Notes under the pieces: generated by a model
What the model saw: only the letters and a program-made list of their open reading frames with translations
What the model was told of the DNA's origin: nothing
Database searches by the model: none
NCBI GenBank assembly: GCA_003990705.1
Contig: AP018318.1
Span: 3,289,501-3,353,500, forward strand
DNA from: Nostoc sp. HK-01
Lineage (GTDB): Bacteria > Cyanobacteriota > Cyanobacteriia > Cyanobacteriales > Nostocaceae
Length of the DNA stretch: 64,000 nt
Direction of reading: 5' to 3'
Part shown: piece by piece, positions 8,322 through 16,693 of the stretch
Numbering within the stretch: position 1 is the first letter of the stretch
Layout: every line of letters begins with the position of its first letter
Program-made: the position numbers and the translations under genes

Positions 8322-8978
8322 ATGAAAGCATTTGTAGCAGGGGCCACAGGTGAGACAGGCCGCCGAATTGTCCAAGAGTTGGTAGCGCGTAACATTCCCG
8401 TACGTGCTTTGGTGAGGGATGTAGAAAAAGCTAGAGCGATTTTGCCCCCCGATGTGGAATTGCTTGCAGGTGATGTCTTGCAACCTGAAAACCTCGCTAC
8501 AGCTTTAGGAGACAGTACTGTATTGCTGTGTGCGACAGGGGCAAAACCAAGTTTTGATCCGACTGGGCCATATAAAGTAGATTTTGAAGGTACTAAAAAT
8601 TTAGTGGATGCAGCTAAAGCCAAAGGAATTGAGCATTTTGTGTTGGTTTCTTCGTTGTGTACATCACAGCTATTCCATCCTTTGAATCTGTTCTGGCTGA
8701 TTTTAGTTTGGAAAAAACAAGCCGAGGAATATATTCAAAAAAGTGGTCTCACCTATACTATTGTGCGACCTGGTGGATTAAAAAATGAAGATAACTCTGA
8801 TGCGATCGTCATGCAGAGTGCAGATACATTATTTGATGGTAGTATTCCTCGGCAAAAAGTTGCCCAAGTTTCTGTGGAAGCACTCTTTGAGCCAACCGCC
8901 CGCAATAAAATTGTTGAGATTGTTGCTAAACCAGAAGCTAGTACTAAAACCTTTGGAGAGTTATTTCAGCAATGCTGA
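8322..8978 (+). CDS. NAD(P)-binding SDR-like protein
   Basis: A 218-residue atypical short-chain dehydrogenase/reductase with the N-terminal dinucleotide motif VAGATGETGRRIV (residues 5-17) and the downstream block YTIVRPGGLKNE near residue 146. The classical YxxxK catalytic pair is not obvious, which is usual for atypical SDRs that bind NADP but may not catalyse. Related cyanobacterial and plastid proteins include Ycf39 and Tic62-type proteins involved in photosystem assembly or redox sensing; the exact orthologue is unclear. A heptamer-repeat spacer follows, then the lysozyme gene. Confidence 0.8.
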   Translation: MKAFVAGATGETGRRIVQELVARNIPVRALVRDVEKARAILPPDVELLAGDVLQPENLATALGDSTVLLCATGAKPSFDPTGPYKVDFEGTKNLVDAAKAKGIEHFVLVSSLCTSQLFHPLNLFWLILVWKKQAEEYIQKSGLTYTIVRPGGLKNEDNSDAIVMQSADTLFDGSIPRQKVAQVSVEALFEPTARNKIVEIVAKPEASTKTFGELFQQC

Positions 8979-9012
8979 GTCTAGAGTCTGTAGTTAATAG
9001 TCAAAGGAAATT

Positions 9013-9051
9013 ACCATTGACTATTAACTATTGACCATTGACCATTGACTA
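9013..9051. repeat. TTGACCA/TTGACTA heptamer repeat
   Basis: About five tandem heptamers of the form TTGACYA, the same family as at 30713-30754 (inside a gene), 47588-47616 and 58938-58980. Confidence 0.85.
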
Positions 9052-9070
9052 AAAACAAAGGAGTCAAAAT

Positions 9071-9778
9071 CTGAAACGTTTTGAACTTAAAGGCGTTGAA
9101 AAATTAATCGGCCCGATCGCAGCGCTGCTGGCTTTTGTATGCTTATTGCAGTGGTATCTCTTTGGAGATTTGCGATCGCCTTCCGATCCCGTCTTTAATG
9201 ATAATCAACCACCCCTAGTCATGAAAGGCGGCGACCCTTATATTCGCGCCTTAATGCGAACTATTTCCGCCAGCGAAGCTAATGGGAACCGTCCTTACTC
9301 TCTGCTATATGGCGGACAACAAGTAACAGACCTCAGTCGCCACCCAGAAATCTGCGTCACCATTGTTACCGGGCCAAACACAGGTAATTGTTCCACTGCT
9401 GCGGGGAGATATCAAATTATCAACACTACTTGGCATAATATTGCACCGCGCTATCACCCCAATCCTATGAGGATGGTGTTTTGGACTGCTTATAGTTTTG
9501 AGCCTGAATTTCAAGATACGGTAGTTTATCGTTGGTTGAACGATACCCAAGTTTGGGGAGTGGATATTCCTAAACTGCTGCGTCAAGGCAAAATTATTGA
9601 AGTGTTACGGCGTTTATCTCCAACTTGGACAAGTTTAGGATATGGAATAGAAACTAATTCTATCAGTAGTTCTTTACCTCAGATTTATCAAAAAATGTTA
9701 AAGGAAGAGTTAACCGCAACCAATCAACCAGTATCTGCCATAACACCAAATCCAGCACTTACACCTCAGAAGAAGTAG
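9071..9778 (+). CDS. Lambda-type lysozyme (GH104-like), membrane-anchored
   Basis: Muramidase related to the phage lambda R endolysin. Shared landmarks are visible: the TISASEA segment that carries the catalytic Glu, then TDLSRHP, then STAAGRYQI, then SPTWTSLGYGIE. The frame is open upstream of the first usual start (TTG at 9146, inside a hydrophobic stretch). Reading from CTG at 9071 gives LKRFELKGVEKLIGPIAALL and a complete N-terminal membrane anchor, and CTG lies seven bases after a strong AAGGAG Shine-Dalgarno at 9058-9063. I therefore propose a rare CTG start giving about 235 residues. It probably remodels peptidoglycan from the periplasmic face. No other phage gene is nearby, so it looks domesticated. 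Confidence 0.75.
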   Translation: MKRFELKGVEKLIGPIAALLAFVCLLQWYLFGDLRSPSDPVFNDNQPPLVMKGGDPYIRALMRTISASEANGNRPYSLLYGGQQVTDLSRHPEICVTIVTGPNTGNCSTAAGRYQIINTTWHNIAPRYHPNPMRMVFWTAYSFEPEFQDTVVYRWLNDTQVWGVDIPKLLRQGKIIEVLRRLSPTWTSLGYGIETNSISSSLPQIYQKMLKEELTATNQPVSAITPNPALTPQKK

Positions 9779-9811
9779 AAGGTAAACACATTAATGTAAT
9801 CATACGAATTT

Positions 9812-10633
9812 TCAAGTTTTCGGTGAAAAAGTGCAAAAGTCTTGAACGTTATGCACAAATTCGTTAGTACTTTCTAAGTGAATATTGTGAGCAGAATTAC
9901 TAATTATTTTTACCTGAGCTAGTTTGTCTATTTTAGCTATATTTGTGTTAATAATTAAAAATTTTTCATCATTTTCACCTACTAGTAAAAGCAAAGGTAC
10001 TGTATTATCTTTAAGTTTTTCCCATAAAGAAGGCTGACTTCCAGTTCCCATGAATCTTAGTGACGTAGCTAACTCAAGCGGTTGATTTTGTAACCGACTC
10101 TCTAACATGCTGAAAAATTCTGGATGATTTTTTATAGCACCAAAAATTGGCTGATTATACCAATTTAATAAAAATTCTCTAAACTCATTTTTGGAAACAC
10201 ATCTTGTTAGTTTTCTCGCTATTTGTTCATCTTTTATCACCCGTTCTAATCGTTCTTGTTCTGTAGCCAAACCAGGAGAAGCTGATTCTAATATAACTTT
10301 GTAAAAACGTTCAGGAAAATGCAATGTGAGATATAAAGCTAATCTTCCACCCATTGAGTAACCCACTAAAAAGCATTTAGGGATATTCAACTCATCTAAT
10401 AAATTAATTAAAGCTTGAGCAGTTTGTTCAATTGTATAGTATTTATCTTCACCTAAAACTTGAGTTTTACCATGTCCGGGAAGGTCAAGTGTGAGATAAG
10501 AAAATTCTGTACCTAGCAATTGTATAACTTCATCAAACTCATCTAAATTGCCAATAAACCCGTGCAAGAAAAGAATGAATTGTTTGTTTTTTGAGTTAAT
10601 TAACTTATAATTAAATTTATAATTTTTTTGCAT
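9812..10633 (-). CDS. menH: 2-succinyl-6-hydroxy-2,4-cyclohexadiene-1-carboxylate synthase
   Basis: An alpha/beta hydrolase of 273 residues with the features of MenH, which eliminates pyruvate from SEPHCHC in the menaquinone/phylloquinone pathway; cyanobacteria need it for the photosystem I quinone. Visible landmarks: HGFIG (24-28), DLPGHG (50-55), the nucleophile elbow GYSMGG with Ser93, the MenH-typical SASPGLATEQERLER after it, and the late histidine in NSAHNIHLES. Other men genes are not in the window. The coding region is A+T-rich compared with its neighbours. A general esterase is the main alternative, but the SASPGL block favours MenH. Confidence 0.85.
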   Translation of the reverse strand: MQKNYKFNYKLINSKNKQFILFLHGFIGNLDEFDEVIQLLGTEFSYLTLDLPGHGKTQVLGEDKYYTIEQTAQALINLLDELNIPKCFLVGYSMGGRLALYLTLHFPERFYKVILESASPGLATEQERLERVIKDEQIARKLTRCVSKNEFREFLLNWYNQPIFGAIKNHPEFFSMLESRLQNQPLELATSLRFMGTGSQPSLWEKLKDNTVPLLLLVGENDEKFLIINTNIAKIDKLAQVKIISNSAHNIHLESTNEFVHNVQDFCTFSPKT

Positions 10634-10718
10634 ATTTTAGTGATTATAAACTAACTATTCAAAAACAAAATTATGATTATTCGGTAAATTTATAATAAGC
10701 TATGTTAGGTGAAATGAA

Positions 10719-11228
10719 ATGATTAACATCCGTTGCGAAACTTTGCCAGACTATCCAGCAATAGCTGAGGTAAATATATTAGCCTTTGGACAGGAAAATG
10801 AGGCTAAACTTGTAGATAAAATTCGCCATTCAGACTGCTATATTCCAGAACTTTCACTAGTTGCTGAAATTGAGGATGTCGTAGTCGGCCACATTTTATT
10901 TAGCTATATTAACCTAGTCAATGAAGAAAACCTACAGGTAATCGGTTTAGCGCCTTTGGCAGTTCGTCCAAAGTTTCAAAGACAAGGTATTGGCAGCGCA
11001 CTGGTACAAGCAGGATTAAAAATAGCAGATGTAACAGGAGAAGCCATAGTAATTGTATTAGGTCATCCCCATTTCTATACTCGCTTTGGATTTCAGCCTT
11101 CTGTTTTTTATAAAATCGAGTCTCCCTTTCCAGTACCAGAGGATGTTTTCATGGTTAAACCACTGCAAAACTATCAGCAAAAGTATATGGGGAAGGTTGT
11201 TTATCCACCTGCTTTTGATGAAGTTTAA
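10719..11228 (+). CDS. GNAT family N-acetyltransferase (YhbS-like)
   Basis: A 169-residue acetyltransferase of the GCN5 superfamily. Motif A is clear: LAPLAVRPKFQRQGIGSALV (about residues 76-95), with the QRQGIG acetyl-CoA loop, followed by the HPHFYTRFGFQPS block typical of YhbS-type proteins. The substrate is unknown. It is transcribed divergently from menH, with an A+T-rich intergenic region of 85 bases holding both promoters. There is no membrane segment. Alternatives within the superfamily cannot be separated by eye. Confidence 0.87.
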   Translation: MINIRCETLPDYPAIAEVNILAFGQENEAKLVDKIRHSDCYIPELSLVAEIEDVVVGHILFSYINLVNEENLQVIGLAPLAVRPKFQRQGIGSALVQAGLKIADVTGEAIVIVLGHPHFYTRFGFQPSVFYKIESPFPVPEDVFMVKPLQNYQQKYMGKVVYPPAFDEV

Positions 11229-11245
11229 AGCGATCGCACACTGCC

Positions 11246-11698
11246 TTATTTTCTAGGCAAGAACGATATGACTAATGGGATTCCACCAATTACTACAAAA
11301 AGTGAACCCATTCCAGTATGCATAGCAGGTAAAAACCATAAAGCAAACCAAGAGTTTATCTTGGCAGATTCTGGCTCTTGAGGATTGTAAAGAATTTCTA
11401 CCTTTTGACCTTGAGTATATGCTGGTGGGTTACTACCACTATTGGCTTCAAATTCTATTGGCTTACCAGAATTTGAAGTAAAGCTTATTACTGGATAATA
11501 AGCAGTAGAAGAACGACCATTACTATCTCTAGATGTATGTCTCACTAAATCAATTACAGTTCCTGAAGTGGAGATGGACTTGCCAATCAAACTGCGAGTA
11601 TGTACTCCTATTATGATACCAGTGACGACAAAAATACTACCAATACCTGCAAATATAGAACCAAATAAACGAAAAAAGCTTACATCTTCATTCTGCAT
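11246..11698 (-). CDS. DUF3592 domain membrane protein
   Basis: A 150-residue protein with a hydrophobic segment near each end (about 8-30 and 118-145) and a beta-rich extracytoplasmic domain between them that carries the DUF3592 pattern: GTVIDL near residue 44, YYPVISFTSNSGKPIEFEAN, and YTQGQKVEILYNPQEPESAKI. Function is unknown; the family is widespread among membrane proteins. It converges with the upstream GNAT gene with only 17 bases between stops. Confidence 0.8.
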   Translation of the reverse strand: MQNEDVSFFRLFGSIFAGIGSIFVVTGIIIGVHTRSLIGKSISTSGTVIDLVRHTSRDSNGRSSTAYYPVISFTSNSGKPIEFEANSGSNPPAYTQGQKVEILYNPQEPESAKINSWFALWFLPAMHTGMGSLFVVIGGIPLVISFLPRK

Positions 11699-11802
11699 AT
11701 AATTTTTAACAATTAGGTAGATATTTGCCTTTGAGTACTAAAATTTTGGTACATGATAATTGATATTTTTGATTTAGCAAAGGCAATTTTAGAAAAGAAT
11801 AT

Positions 11803-12771
11803 CTAATTTTGGCGATCGCGGCGATTATAAGGTAAGTCAAAATTAATGATAGGGCCTAGTGGTACAATCCCATTAGGATTCAATTCTGGTAAACCTACAT
11901 AATAAAGCTGTTTAATATGACTGATATTACACCATTGTTTGATACCAGGAAATTGATATAACTCTCGGCAATAATTCCACAAATTAGGATGCTCAACTAA
12001 TCGCTTGATATTACACTTAAATAAACCATAATATACTAGGTCAAATCGGAATAGAGTAGTAAATAAGCACCAATCTGCTAAGGTAATTTCTTCACCGCAG
12101 AGATATGGTTGTTTACCTAAAACTTTTTCCCAATATTCTAGTGCGAGAAATAATTCTTTGAGTGCTTGTTCGTAAGCAGTTTGTGATGTTGCAAAACCAG
12201 TACGATATACACCATTATTTATCGGTTGGTAAATAGCATCTATAGTTTTATCAATTAAAGTTTGCAACGATTTGGGATAAAAATCTACCGTCTTCTCAGC
12301 GAAGAAATTAAACTCTGTATTTAATATGTAAATAATTTGGCGAGATTCATTATTGATAATAGTTTGTGTATGTTTATCCCACAATACTGGGACGGTAACT
12401 CGCCCGGTATAATTTGGGTTCGCTTTGGTGTAAACTTGCCAAAGATAATCCGCTTGGTTGACTTTATCTCGAATACATCCTGGTTTATCAGAAAACTTCC
12501 ATCCTTGGTCACTAATTACAGGGTCAACAATAGAAAGACCAATAACTTTTTCTAGCCCTTTCAAAGCGCGTAATAAAACAGTGCGATGCGCCCAAGGACA
12601 ACCTAAAGAAACATATAGATGATATCGGCCTGCTTCTGCCCTAAATCCACTGGCTCCATCTGCTGTAATCTGATGATGAAACTGTGTTGGCATTCGCTGA
12701 AACTCGCCGTTTTCGTTGCGTTCTGTCCAGACGGTTGTCCATTGACCGTTAACTAATCTACCTAATGCCAT
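11803..12771 (-). CDS. Glutathionyl-hydroquinone reductase (Omega/Xi-class GST)
   Basis: A 322-residue protein of the ECM4/YqjG (Xi-class) glutathione transferase family. The N-terminal thioredoxin-like domain carries the catalytic motif CPWAHR with Cys58; the C-terminal helical domain begins near residue 180 and includes the LFLALEYWEKVLG and GEEITLADWCLF pieces that are usual for the class. These enzymes reduce glutathionyl-hydroquinones and so recycle quinone adducts. Next to it lie the remains of an extradiol dioxygenase and a MarR regulator, which suggests a former module for phenolic compounds. The ATG at 12771 gives the standard start MALGRLVNGQW. Confidence 0.88.
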   Translation of the reverse strand: MALGRLVNGQWTTVWTERNENGEFQRMPTQFHHQITADGASGFRAEAGRYHLYVSLGCPWAHRTVLLRALKGLEKVIGLSIVDPVISDQGWKFSDKPGCIRDKVNQADYLWQVYTKANPNYTGRVTVPVLWDKHTQTIINNESRQIIYILNTEFNFFAEKTVDFYPKSLQTLIDKTIDAIYQPINNGVYRTGFATSQTAYEQALKELFLALEYWEKVLGKQPYLCGEEITLADWCLFTTLFRFDLVYYGLFKCNIKRLVEHPNLWNYCRELYQFPGIKQWCNISHIKQLYYVGLPELNPNGIVPLGPIINFDLPYNRRDRQN

Positions 12772-12796
12772 ATTTTTTCCTATATTAATTAATTTG

Positions 12797-13149
12797 TTAT
12801 CTAATCAAAAGCGTTGCTGCCATAATAAACACGCCGTAAGTATAGCTGCTATGAACACCACTTGCGCTCACAGCCACAAATAACGGTACTAAGTGTCGTC
12901 TGTAGAATGGTCATCTAAAGCACAAGGAGCGAGTTGGCGATAGTTTAGCAGGCTTTTGACATCATTTTGCGCGATCGCCTGTGCCAATCATTCATCAAAT
13001 TTTGTTACCCATAGTGGTGGCTTGACATTGTAACTGGCGTTTGGCTGAGGAATGAACTGCGGAAACTGGCGCAGAAAATTTTGTACAGCAGCAGATTTTA
13101 CTGGTATATCCGATGCGCCATGAGAAATAAATACTGTTGGTAAATGAGT
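12797..13149 (-). pseudogene. Decayed DODA-type extradiol dioxygenase (YgiD-like)
   Basis: On the minus strand, THLPTVFISHGASDIPVKSA matches the N-terminus of the 4,5-DOPA-dioxygenase-like family (normally PSLFISHG...). It runs into LWVTKFDE and a TGA where the family usually has Trp, continues as LAQAIAQNDVKSLLNYRQLA, meets a TAG, and resumes in another frame as HLVPLFVAVSASGVHSSYTY, the conserved C-terminal motif, before a final stop at 12797. A start codon is missing and most of the middle of the roughly 260-residue enzyme is deleted. It therefore has at least one large deletion, one nonsense change and one frameshift. The family assignment comes from these motifs only. Confidence 0.75.
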
Positions 13150-13213
13150 TATGAGTTAGCTTAATTATTTCTAATTAGTTTAATTTTAGTTAGAAATATT
13201 TAGGTCAAATAGC

Positions 13214-13660
13214 CTAAAAAGCCAAACACAAGCGACTGAGTAAAACTCGCAATAGTTCTAATTCAGACTTTTCTAACTGCTCAAAGCGTTCCTTGAGGTG
13301 AGCAATATGGAGAGGAAATATCACCTCAAACAAGGCTTCTCCTTCATGGGTGAGTTTGACAATAACGCTACGACGGTTGTCTGCGGGTACTTCTCGCAGT
13401 ACTAAGTGTTTTTTCTCCAAGCGGTCTATCACTCCTGTCAGGGTTCCTTTGGAGATTAAAGTTTTCTCACCAATTTCTCCCATACACATACCAGATGTGT
13501 TACCCAGAGTTGTAATAACATCAAATTGTGCTGGTGTGAGGTCAAATTGTCGGATGTGAGCTTCTGAATAGGCGGAAAATGCTTGATAGGCTCGCACCAA
13601 TTCACGCATAGTCGGAATAAACGGCTCTTGAGCAGCTGCTCTAGCTGAATAATCAGACAT
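13214..13660 (-). CDS. MarR family transcriptional regulator
   Basis: A 148-residue winged-helix regulator. The DNA-binding core is visible as LTPAQFDVITTLGNTSGMCMGEIGEK, the recognition helix region (ISKGTLTGVIDRLEKKHLV, about residues 69-87) and the wing VPADNRRSVIVKLTHEGEAL. MarR proteins bind palindromic sites as dimers and are usually released by phenolic or oxidative ligands. A short palindrome TTCTAGTTAGAA sits 26 bases upstream of the ATG and may be its own operator. Downstream on the same strand are the dioxygenase remnant and the glutathionyl-hydroquinone reductase, its likely former targets. Confidence 0.9.
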   Translation of the reverse strand: MSDYSARAAAQEPFIPTMRELVRAYQAFSAYSEAHIRQFDLTPAQFDVITTLGNTSGMCMGEIGEKTLISKGTLTGVIDRLEKKHLVLREVPADNRRSVIVKLTHEGEALFEVIFPLHIAHLKERFEQLEKSELELLRVLLSRLCLAF

Positions 13661-13685
13661 AGGGATATATAATTTAAATAGACTA

Positions 13686-13697
13686 TTCTAGTTAGAA
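13686..13697. promoter_or_regulatory. Candidate MarR operator
   Basis: TTCTAGTTAGAA is a perfect 5-2-5 palindrome placed 26 bases upstream of the marR start codon. Related TTTCTAA...TTAGTTAGAAA halves lie downstream of the gene around 13168-13197, before the dioxygenase remnant. Autoregulation is inferred from position only. Confidence 0.45.
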
Positions 13698-13770
13698 CAT
13701 TACGATAAAAATTAAGCATCAAGGCGAAGATTTCACCTTATGCTTGATCTAATTAACAAGTATTTTCTTG

Positions 13771-14409
13771 CTAGTGCATTTCGTCGTATTCTGGTGCTTC
13801 AACGCGTCTAGCTTCTTGACGGGAAGGCGGGAGAAACTCAGCCCGACGCACAGGAACCAAAGGTGCTGTAGAACCACCTTGATAAGGATGAATTACCTGC
13901 ACCGTACGAGTCGGACGATTACGAGGGCCAAACAAAGCCAAGACACCAGCAACAACAATACCACCACCAACAGTCAGCGTCGCGCCTCCTACAGCCCAAA
14001 CAATAGGTGATGTCCACCAAGCATTTTGAGATTGCAATGTTTCAGATGCTACAGTTTGTTTTTGCTGTGCTAATTGCAATTGTTGAGCGTTGAAACCATC
14101 GATTAGCCTTTGGTTCTGCACCCTTAGCTGTTCGTTATCGTTTTTTAAACGATCCATGTCAGCTTTTAACTGATTAAATTCTGCGCGTTGCTCAGGGTTG
14201 GGCGCAGTGGGTGGCTGAGTATTGGGATAAGGTTGTCCGTAGGCGGATGGATATTGCACGGGTGGCTGTAGCTGGGGTGCAACTACAGTGGGGATTTGGG
14301 GGGTAACAGCGAAGTTAGGTTGTAAGGGATTATTTGTTCCCTTGAGCAAAACAAGAGCCGCCAGCCCAGCCACAGCGACTCCACCGATAAATGCCATACT
14401 CTCACTCAT
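13771..14409 (-). CDS. Unknown membrane protein with Pro-rich and coiled-coil regions
   Basis: A 212-residue protein with a hydrophobic N-terminal segment (residues 5-22), a Pro/Gln/Tyr-rich linker (about 28-68), a coiled coil (about 72-115, QRAEFNQLKADMDRLKNDNE), a second strongly hydrophobic segment rich in Gly (about 130-160) and a basic tail with ARRVEAPEYDEMH. It is probably a two-pass membrane protein with the coiled coil between the helices. I do not recognise a family. It sits alone, with trpA downstream on the same strand after 280 bases in which no repeat or gene was seen. Confidence 0.75.
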   Translation of the reverse strand: MSESMAFIGGVAVAGLAALVLLKGTNNPLQPNFAVTPQIPTVVAPQLQPPVQYPSAYGQPYPNTQPPTAPNPEQRAEFNQLKADMDRLKNDNEQLRVQNQRLIDGFNAQQLQLAQQKQTVASETLQSQNAWWTSPIVWAVGGATLTVGGGIVVAGVLALFGPRNRPTRTVQVIHPYQGGSTAPLVPVRRAEFLPPSRQEARRVEAPEYDEMH

Positions 14410-14689
14410 CGCCTTTGCCCCTCAACTGCGACGTAATCATTTGTGACTGACACACTCTCACACTCATAATCTTTTACTTACTCAACTTCACCTAAACACT
14501 TCAAGTATAAGCGGCAGTATCAGCTAGTTTTTTTACAGCCTGCAATCTGCTGTTAATATTCAAGACCATAAACGTCAAATTGTCTACTAAACTAGGGTAA
14601 AAAAACTGCACTGTTATACATTCTTAATCTACTTTTTCTTAGGTGGCAAGAAAGTCATTAGTCATTGGTTAATAATTCTTCCTTACTCC

Positions 14690-15493
14690 CTATTCCTTAG
14701 TTCTGAGTGCAGATTTAAGACTTTGGCAAAATTGACCGATCGCCTGAAGCCCTTCTTCTGGTGTGCCTTCTGCCAAACGTTTGACAAAAGCACTACCAAC
14801 AATTGCCGCATCTGCGCCCCAATCTCTTACCTGACGGGCTTGTTCAACTTGAGAAATGCCAAAACCTACTCCAATGGGTTTATCAGTAACATTACGAATT
14901 TGTTGCAACAAATCTGATACTCGTACTTCTATTTGCGATCGCATCCCAGTCACACCAGTCACACTAACTAAATAGATAAACCCTTGAGAAGCACGGGCGA
15001 TCGCTTCAATTCTATCGCTAGAACTAGTAGGTGCTACCAATAAAGTTAAATCAATCCCCATCTCACCAGCCGGTTTAAGCAACCCAGCCGCTTCTTCTAA
15101 AGGTAAATCAGGTACTACCAACCCTGCGACACCAGCCGCTGCAATTTGCTGGAGAAACTTTTCAATACCGCGGTGCAGAATTGGGTTGTAGTAGGTAAAC
15201 AAACTAATCGGCGCTTGCAAACTGGGAGTAATTCCTTGCAACATTTCTAGAACCCCTTCTAATTTCGTTCCCTTTTGTAAAGCGCGGGTAGCAGCCGCTT
15301 GAATGACTGGCCCATCGGCTAAAGGATCAGAATAGGGAACACCCAGTTCAATTATGTCAGCACCACTGCGATCGAGGATTTGCAAAGCAGAGGCGGTGGT
15401 GGCTAAATCTGGATCACCAGCAGTAATAAACGGAATCAGAGCGCACTCTTGATTCCGTTTTAAGATTTCAAAGCGATCGGAAATGGCGGTCAT
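14690..15493 (-). CDS. trpA: Tryptophan synthase alpha chain
   Basis: Alpha subunit of tryptophan synthase, which cleaves indole-3-glycerol phosphate to indole and glyceraldehyde 3-phosphate; it works with TrpB. The 267-residue TIM barrel has the two catalytic acids in their standard places, Glu49 in [16 protein letters not shown] and Asp60, and the phosphate-binding GVGFGIS near residue 212. trpB is not adjacent; split trp genes are normal in cyanobacteria. DUF3007 and ndhL lie just upstream on the same strand, a neighbourhood known from other cyanobacteria, but here a 268-base repeat-rich spacer separates trpA from them. Confidence 0.97.
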   Translation of the reverse strand: MTAISDRFEILKRNQECALIPFITAGDPDLATTASALQILDRSGADIIELGVPYSDPLADGPVIQAAATRALQKGTKLEGVLEMLQGITPSLQAPISLFTYYNPILHRGIEKFLQQIAAAGVAGLVVPDLPLEEAAGLLKPAGEMGIDLTLLVAPTSSSDRIEAIARASQGFIYLVSVTGVTGMRSQIEVRVSDLLQQIRNVTDKPIGVGFGISQVEQARQVRDWGADAAIVGSAFVKRLAEGTPEEGLQAIGQFCQSLKSALRTKE

Positions 15494-15641
15494 TAGTCAA
15501 AAATCAAAAGTCAAGGGTCAATAGTCAAAAGAATTCACAAGAAACTAGAAAACGGTTAATTCTTACAGAAGTTGATATCTCTTACTCCCAGAATTGATAA
15601 CAGAAAATATTTCTCTGTTCCCTGTTTCCCCTTCGGGGTTC

Positions 15642-15709
15642 GTCAGTCGCTCATGGGGGAAACCCCCTTGGCGTTAGCCTCTCCCTTTGGGAGAAGACCG
15701 CGCTGACTT
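15642..15709. repeat. Extragenic repeat with nested hairpins
   Basis: A 68-base block begins GTCAGTCGC and ends GCGCTGAC, and holds two inner hairpins (GGGGGAAACCCCC and TCTCCCTTTGGGAGA). Short AGTCAAAA/GTCAATAG repeats lie on both sides (15485-15526 and 15728-15746). The type is common in Nostoc spacers. Confidence 0.65.
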
Positions 15710-15761
15710 ACCTGTTCCCTTCTTCCATGACTATTGACTATTGACTCATAAAATGATCACT

Positions 15762-16076
15762 TTACACCTGAGATTGCTTTTCTTGTTCAATCTCAGCTTG
15801 AATTTTCGCTAGTTCTTCCGGCGTAAGTTCATCCAAACGCTTTTGGAAAAACGCTTGTTCATAGTCTTCCCGTTGCTGATGGTAGGTCATATTGTTATTC
15901 ACAGCGCGGTAAACATAAGTGCTTACCCAACCAATTAAGCCAATTACTACTAAGACAGCCTGGCTCCATATCCCAGCTTGTTGACTATCTACACCAACTA
16001 GCTGTAATCCCACATAAGCCAAGCCACCAGCAATAAAAATACCTAAACCAATTACAAGAGCGTCGATGCGTCGCAT
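15762..16076 (-). CDS. DUF3007 family membrane protein
   Basis: A 104-residue protein with two membrane helices (about 6-28 and 38-58) and a charged helical C-terminus (NNNMTYHQQREDYEQAFFQK, LTPEELAKIQAEIEQE), matching DUF3007, which is conserved in cyanobacteria and plastid-bearing plants. Its function is not established. It lies 24 bases downstream of ndhL on the same strand and is probably co-transcribed with it, a pairing seen in other cyanobacteria, so an association with thylakoid NDH-1 is plausible but is only inference. Confidence 0.85.
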   Translation of the reverse strand: MRRIDALVIGLGIFIAGGLAYVGLQLVGVDSQQAGIWSQAVLVVIGLIGWVSTYVYRAVNNNMTYHQQREDYEQAFFQKRLDELTPEELAKIQAEIEQEKQSQV

Positions 16077-16100
16077 GAGAGTTATGACCTACCAATCTCG

Positions 16101-16313
16101 TTAGACTTCTATTTTGCGCGGTTGTGGTCGCAGATTGACAAACGGCGACAGAACCAATAAACCGGGAAAGAAGAAGAAAACCAAAAAGTACATAATAGTA
16201 CGCTCAATAGAGGTAGCCACATACCACCGCTGCTTGAGGTAAAACAGTACAGCCACAGGAATGACTAATAAATAGGCTCCAGCCAAAATCAGATACAGCA
16301 GGGCGACGATCAT
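16101..16313 (-). CDS. ndhL: NAD(P)H-quinone oxidoreductase subunit L
   Basis: A 70-residue subunit of the thylakoid NDH-1 complex, needed for cyclic electron flow and inorganic-carbon uptake. Two membrane helices (about 5-25 and 38-62) and the family pieces [20 protein letters not shown] and the basic C-terminus RPQPRKIEV identify NdhL (formerly IctA). Length is normal. It is the first gene of a pair with DUF3007. Other ndh genes are elsewhere, as usual for cyanobacteria. Confidence 0.93.
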   Translation of the reverse strand: MIVALLYLILAGAYLLVIPVAVLFYLKQRWYVATSIERTIMYFLVFFFFPGLLVLSPFVNLRPQPRKIEV

Positions 16314-16659
16314 AGGTTTTTTCTCTTTGTAGACAAGGCCATTCGGTGCATCTGTTTCTCATCATAGGCTGAATGCGTAGCTTGAGGAAAGTCTGATTAA
16401 TCATACCGTCCAACAATTCCGCAGTTTTACCTGGACAAAACTCAGGATAGTGCTACAATAGCAAAGCCAGTATCTAATCAGTGTACTTGTCACACCCAGA
16501 TTAAGATGCTTGTCGAAAGTGAAAGATTGCCAAAAAATTCGGCGATCGCTCAAAATAGACAAATTTCTTAAATCTAGTTGCACAAAATACACATTAGTGG
16601 TGGAATAGATGAGGAGGTATTTACTGCCTCCACAAAATAAGTGGCTCCTAAGTAAACTT
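16314..16659. other. Spacer between ndhL and split tRNA-Leu
   Basis: This holds the divergent promoters of ndhL and trnL. A small hairpin with GGAGG/CCTCC arms lies at 16613-16631, about 30 bases before the tRNA. No gene is seen. Confidence 0.4.
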
Positions 16660-16693
16660 GGGGGTGTGGCGGAATGGCAGACGCTACGGACTT

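Noticed and set aside
9146-9778. TTG 9146 as the start of the lysozyme
   Set aside because: It falls inside the hydrophobic anchor and has no ribosome binding site; CTG 9071 fits better.
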